From Deltaproteobacteria bacterium (GTDB taxonomy: Bacteria; Desulfobacterota; UBA8473): a stretch of DNA of 14,573 bases. Where the stretch lies: assembly GCA_030621455.1 (NCBI GenBank), contig JAUXHQ010000013.1, positions 1 to 14,573 on the forward strand, given 5' to 3'. The notes under the pieces were generated by a model. It saw only the letters and a program-made list of their open reading frames with translations. It was not told where the DNA came from and did not search any database. Each line of letters opens with the position of its first letter. The stretch's first letter is position 1. Positions 13,861-14,573 of the stretch are shown here, piece after piece. The position numbers and the translations under genes were made by a program.

Positions 13861-14573
13861 CGGTATCGTTGTCTGTGACTTCACATGGGCCGGTGCAGGA
13901 CCGATTTGCACAAATTTTCTGGGACAATGCGGGGCTGAAGTCATCAAGATAGAGTCACGGAAGAGACCCGACCTGGTGAGGAAAGGAGGCCCTTTCAAAG
14001 ATGGAATCTGCGAAGGTCTTGAAAGGAGTGGTTATTTTGCTAACAGGAATCCCAACAAGAAGGGCATATCGCTACATATGGTTAACCCAAAAGCAAGGGA
14101 AGTGGCAGTTCGCTTAATAGAAAAGAGTGATATAGTAATCAATAACTTCCGGACAGGGCAGATGGAAAAGTGGGGCCTCGGGTATAAGGATGTAAAAAAG
14201 ATCAAGCCTGACATTATCTATGTGACCATGAGTCTACAGGGGAACACTGGGCCGCACAGCTCCTACATGGGTTTTGGAATAAACCTCAATGCGCTTGTAG
14301 GTTTGACACATTTAGCGGCATTCCCTGGAGAGATGCCCTTCGGCACCGGTACAAACTATACGGATCATGTAATGGTGCCTACTCACACCTTATTCGGCAT
14401 TATCGCGGCTCTCATGTACCGGAAAAAGACGGGAAAGGGTCAAACTGTTGAGGTCTCTCAGGCAGAAGCGTCCATATGCATGAAACCTACAGACATAATG
14501 GCCTACGTGGACCATGGAAAGGTGGAACGCCCGGTTGGCTATCACGATAGGAACGCGGCGCCTCACGGCATAT
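13832..14573 (+). CDS. family III CoA-transferase, second subunit (3' end outside the window)
   Basis: An open frame from ATG 13832 to the window end, 247 codons, no stop. It begins [20 protein letters not shown] and continues with [15 protein letters not shown] (28-42), the [12 protein letters not shown] segment (72-83), [31 protein letters not shown] and [15 protein letters not shown] (199-213). All are landmarks of family III CoA-transferases. The motif [20 protein letters not shown] contains Asp178, which corresponds by my alignment (with a one-residue insertion) to the catalytic Asp. This subunit therefore seems to be the active partner of the preceding one. An AAGAAGGTG ribosome binding site lies about 7 bases upstream, inside the previous gene. 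Such pairs (BbsEF-like) are known for activating dicarboxylic or aryl-succinate acids; that specific substrate is not shown here. Confidence 0.9.
   Translation, partial: MSKNLKRPFDGIVVCDFTWAGAGPICTNFLGQCGAEVIKIESRKRPDLVRKGGPFKDGICEGLERSGYFANRNPNKKGISLHMVNPKAREVAVRLIEKSDIVINNFRTGQMEKWGLGYKDVKKIKPDIIYVTMSLQGNTGPHSSYMGFGINLNALVGLTHLAAFPGEMPFGTGTNYTDHVMVPTHTLFGIIAALMYRKKTGKGQTVEVSQAEASICMKPTDIMAYVDHGKVERPVGYHDRNAAPHGI

Noticed and set aside
1..14573. CRISPR arrays, insertion sequences and toxin-antitoxin pairs
   Set aside because: No regularly spaced repeats, transposase motifs or small paired genes were seen on reading both strands.

Overview
The window reads as a chromosomal stretch from an anaerobic bacterium, most likely of the Desulfobacterota (old Deltaproteobacteria). 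This is inferred from the gene mix: a NifS-MnmA pair, a SH3b/coiled-coil membrane protein of the TIGR04211 kind, a PiT/DUF47 phosphate pair, a sigma-54 type promoter and a two-subunit family III CoA-transferase like those of anaerobic degraders. No rRNA or complete tRNA is present, so the lineage is not certain.

Layout. 1-1361 (minus): the start of mnmA and a complete NifS-type cysteine desulfurase, with a clear sigma-70 promoter at 1425-1453. 1374-3358 is a gene-poor, AT-rich stretch. It holds a near-consensus sigma-54 promoter (1502-1518), a large hairpin (1866-1914), one small membrane protein (2026-2514) and a 3' fragment of a tRNA-Leu(UAA) gene (2980-3039) that looks like the attachment-site scar of an integrated element. 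3359-4852: a cobalamin-type radical SAM enzyme, followed by a near-perfect hairpin terminator. 5084-8060: a tight three-gene inositol operon of myo-inositol-1-phosphate synthase, a fused CTP:inositol-1-phosphate cytidylyltransferase/CDP-alcohol phosphotransferase and an HD-domain hydrolase. 8190-10520: a short GrpE-like protein, a TPR membrane protein and a SH3b/coiled-coil membrane protein. 10632-12223 (minus): PiT phosphate transporter and its DUF47 partner, driven by a textbook promoter at 12378-12406. 12592-14573: two overlapping family III CoA-transferase subunits, the second cut off by the window end.

How it fits together. The most informative block is the inositol operon. The first two enzymes are those that make di-myo-inositol-phosphate-type solutes (glucose-6-P to inositol-1-P to CDP-inositol to di-inositol phosphate phosphate). 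The third gene, an HD-type metal hydrolase overlapping the second by 8 bases, is well placed to be the final phosphatase or a regulator of the pathway. That role is inference. The CoA-transferase pair seems to divide labour: only the second subunit keeps the catalytic Asp by my alignment.
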